Shown here: positions 61,917 to 64,000 of the stretch, piece by piece
How the letters are laid out: every line of letters begins with the position of its first letter
Numbering within the stretch: the first letter of the stretch is position 1
Source of the DNA: Aquimarina agarilytica ZC1
GTDB lineage: Bacteria > Bacteroidota > Bacteroidia > Flavobacteriales > Flavobacteriaceae
Length of the DNA: 64,000 nt
Reading direction: 5' to 3'
NCBI RefSeq assembly: GCF_000255455.1
Contig: NZ_JH621246.1
Location: forward strand, 112,969-176,968
The notes under the pieces: generated by a model
Told to the model about the DNA's origin: nothing
Database searches by the model: none
The model's input: the letters and a program-made list of their open reading frames with translations, nothing else
Made by a program: the position numbers and the translations under genes

Positions 61917-64000
61917 ATGAATAAAAAGAAAAACGTCCACAAGGAGTTTATACTCTCATCATGGGCCATAGATAACAAGACTGTTATTTATGTGATCATG
62001 TTCTTATTCCTAGTATTGGGACTTTCGGCTTATTTTGGTATGCCGAGAGAAAATTTTCCTGAAATTATCGACACTAAAATTTTTGTTAGTTCGGTATATC
62101 CTGGAAATACTGCTGAGGATATTGAAAAATTGATTACTGACCCGCTCGAAGATCGTTTAAAAAACGTGAGTAATGTGGTAAAAATGAAATCCACATCGCA
62201 ACAGGATTACGGTATTGTTGAAATTGAATTCGATGAAGGTGTTACCATTGAACAAGCCAAACAAAAAGTAAAAGACGAAGTTGATCAAGAAACCTCAAAG
62301 GAAGATTGGCCTACCTTTAATGGTGCTAAGGTGAAACCTACCGTTTTCAACTTAAGTATTTCCGAGGAAACTCCTATTCTTAACATTAATATTTTAGGAG
62401 ATTATCCTGTTGAAAAATTAAAAGAATACGGTGAATATTTAGAGGATCATATTGAAGACCTGCCAGAAATTAAACAGGTAGATATTCGAGGTGCACAAGA
62501 AAAAGAGGTGGAAATTGCTGTAGATATTTATAAAATGATGGCGGCCAAGGTGAGTTTCGACGATGTATTAAATGCTATTAGAAATGGAAATGTAACCATA
62601 TCGGCTGGTAATATTATAAGCAGTGGCCAACAACGAACCATGCGTATTTTAGGTGAAATTCAAGACCCGAAAGAATTAGAAAATTTTGTAGTAAAAACAC
62701 AAAATGGTTCTGTGTATTTAAAAAACATTGCTACTGTTGATTTCAGAGAAGAAGATGCCACTACTTATGCCAGAGAATATGGAAAAAGTGTGGTGATGCT
62801 CGATATCAAAAAACGTTCGGGTAAAAACATGGTCGAAGCCGCTGAAAAAGTGCAAAAAATTGTTGCCGATGCCAAAGAAAACGTATTTCCATCTAACTTA
62901 AAAGTTAGTATTACAAACGATCAATCATCAAAAACAATCAATCAAGTAGATGACTTGGTAAACAATATTATTTTCGGAATTATCCTAGTTGTTGGTGTAT
63001 TAATGTTCTTTTTAGGTTTCCGAAATGCCTTATTTGTGGGCTTTGCCATTCCCATGTCCATGTTTATGTCATTCATGATTTTAAACATGTTAGGCTATAC
63101 CATGAATACCATGATCCTTTTTGGATTAATAATGGGACTTGGTATGTTAGTCGATAACGGAATTGTTGTAGTTGAAAATGTATTCCGTTTAATGGAAGAA
63201 GAGGGGATGACACGTATTCAAGCAGCTAAAAAAGGAATTGGTGAAATTGCTTTCCCTATTATAATCTCTACCTTAACCACGGTAGCTGCCTTTGTTCCTT
63301 TGGGGATGTGGCCAGGAGTTATGGGACAATTTATGATTTATTTCCCTGTTACACTTTCCGTAGTATTAGGCTCTTCCTTATTTGTTGCCATTTTTATCAA
63401 TTCCATGTTGGTATCTGCCTTTATGGAAACTGGGGAGCGCGAAATAAAATTAAAAAACCTCATCATTTTAACGCTAATTTTAGTTTCTCTGGGGAGCCTT
63501 ATGCTCATTATTGGCGGCCCTATTGGTGGCTTAGGTAGCTTACTTATTTTTACTGCCATTATGTTTTGGCTGTACAAATACATTATTAAAAAACTAGCCA
63601 ATGGGTTTCAAAATGTAGTATTGGTTTGGCTCGAAAATTCATATAAAAAATTCGTCTCCTTCGCGCTAAGCAAATGGTGGCCTATTGTATTTACTGTAGG
63701 TACTTTTGGGTTGTTATTTTTTGCCTTTGGTGCTTTTGGAAATTCGATTGCAACCAAACGGACAAAAATTGAATTTTTTCCAGACAATACCCCTAATCAA
63801 ATTTTTGTGTATATCGAGTACCCTCAAGGAACCGATATTGAAAAAACCAATCAAATTACGCGGAGTATTGAAAAACGAGTTTCTAAAATTATCAATAGTT
63901 CCGAGTACTTACTTGATGGTGAAAATGTATTGGTGGAGTCTGTAGTTTCTCAAGTTGGACAAGGAGCCGGAAACCCACAAACCGATGGAGGTTCCTCTGC
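61917..64000 (+). CDS. RND efflux permease, 3' end beyond the window
   Basis: First 694 codons of an open frame that runs off the window; family members are about 1,050-1,150 residues. Starts MNKKKNVHKEFILSSWAIDN at 61917. First membrane helix near 25-42, large periplasmic porter domain (about 45-335), then TM2-6. TM4 reads GLGMLVDNGIVVVENV, where most RND pumps have VDDAIVVVENV: the second of the two proton-relay Asp residues is Asn here. Inner-membrane proton antiporter expected to expel drugs, detergents or metals through the TolC homologue. Confidence 0.92.
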   Translation, partial: MNKKKNVHKEFILSSWAIDNKTVIYVIMFLFLVLGLSAYFGMPRENFPEIIDTKIFVSSVYPGNTAEDIEKLITDPLEDRLKNVSNVVKMKSTSQQDYGIVEIEFDEGVTIEQAKQKVKDEVDQETSKEDWPTFNGAKVKPTVFNLSISEETPILNINILGDYPVEKLKEYGEYLEDHIEDLPEIKQVDIRGAQEKEVEIAVDIYKMMAAKVSFDDVLNAIRNGNVTISAGNIISSGQQRTMRILGEIQDPKELENFVVKTQNGSVYLKNIATVDFREEDATTYAREYGKSVVMLDIKKRSGKNMVEAAEKVQKIVADAKENVFPSNLKVSITNDQSSKTINQVDDLVNNIIFGIILVVGVLMFFLGFRNALFVGFAIPMSMFMSFMILNMLGYTMNTMILFGLIMGLGMLVDNGIVVVENVFRLMEEEGMTRIQAAKKGIGEIAFPIIISTLTTVAAFVPLGMWPGVMGQFMIYFPVTLSVVLGSSLFVAIFINSMLVSAFMETGEREIKLKNLIILTLILVSLGSLMLIIGGPIGGLGSLLIFTAIMFWLYKYIIKKLANGFQNVVLVWLENSYKKFVSFALSKWWPIVFTVGTFGLLFFAFGAFGNSIATKRTKIEFFPDNTPNQIFVYIEYPQGTDIEKTNQITRSIEKRVSKIINSSEYLLDGENVLVESVVSQVGQGAGNPQTDGGSS

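Overview
The window looks like a stretch of chromosome from a low-GC member of the Bacteroidota, most likely a marine or environmental Flavobacteriaceae. The sequence supports this in several ways: promoters of the Bacteroidetes type (TTG, about 18-19 nt, TAnnTTTG); type IX secretion (T9SS) C-terminal sorting domains on two secreted glycoside hydrolases; the T9SS beta-propeller protein PorZ; a mevalonate-type HMG-CoA reductase; TonB-dependent nutrient uptake; and the familial gene order coaX - outer-membrane protein - TPR protein - lptC - CorC/HlyC protein - ppiD. No rRNA operon, prophage, insertion sequence or CRISPR array was seen. Most of the window is core genome.

Layout. 1-6.8 kb: a PAS-LuxR regulator, then leucine biosynthesis leuC-leuD, leuA-like and leuB, each part with its own terminator. 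6.9-10 kb: a lipoprotein and a very AT-rich pair for envelope modification (phosphoethanolamine-transferase-like sulfatase-fold enzyme plus acyltransferase-3). 10-16.1 kb: TonB-dependent receptor, recO, porZ and a DinB-like protein. 16.2-24.5 kb: ArsC/Spx-like protein, DMT exporter, thioesterase, yicC-gmk-nadD-comEC, thioredoxin, POT peptide transporter. 25-27.2 kb: HMG-CoA reductase overlapping a GYDIA-type GHMP kinase (isoprenoid supply; a prenyl synthase lies at 57.5 kb). 27.5-30.3 kb: multidomain GH9-CBM3-PKD-T9SS cellulase. 30.5-35.5 kb: Leloir galactose locus, galKT divergent from galM-galE, with a candidate small RNA between them. 35.6-43.3 kb: the coaX-to-ppiD envelope operon. 43.4-46.7 kb: tRNA-Phe, an M19-like peptidase, a HYR-domain lipoprotein and two identical tRNA-Val genes. 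46.7-50.1 kb: exbB-exbD-tonB-folC. 50.3-54.4 kb: sucA-sucB. 54.5-57.3 kb: a small outer-membrane barrel, the decayed remains of a nitrilase/omega-amidase gene, and a T9SS-secreted GH5-like hydrolase followed by a 27-bp perfect hairpin. 57.5-64 kb: polyprenyl synthase, then a TetR-TolC-adaptor-RND efflux operon cut by the window end.

How the genes fit together. The two T9SS glycosidases suggest beta-glucan and mannan-like polysaccharide breakdown at the cell surface. ExbB/ExbD/TonB energise uptake, the gal locus feeds galactose into glycolysis, and SucAB runs the TCA cycle. The envelope operon (LptC, PpiD, CorC-like protein, FadL-like barrel) supports outer-membrane biogenesis.

The least explained signals are non-coding. 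There is a promoter-to-terminator structured RNA of about 128 nt between galK and galM. There are heptamer arrays (sense units of the GCCAAAA/GCTAAAA type) inside operons just upstream of leuD and tonB. A 15-nt core promoter sequence with a GC-rich start region is shared by the tRNA-Phe and tRNA-Val units. Palindromes lie in the galM and tetR promoters. I did not find a clearly new multi-gene system; the small RNA and the heptamer arrays are the best leads.
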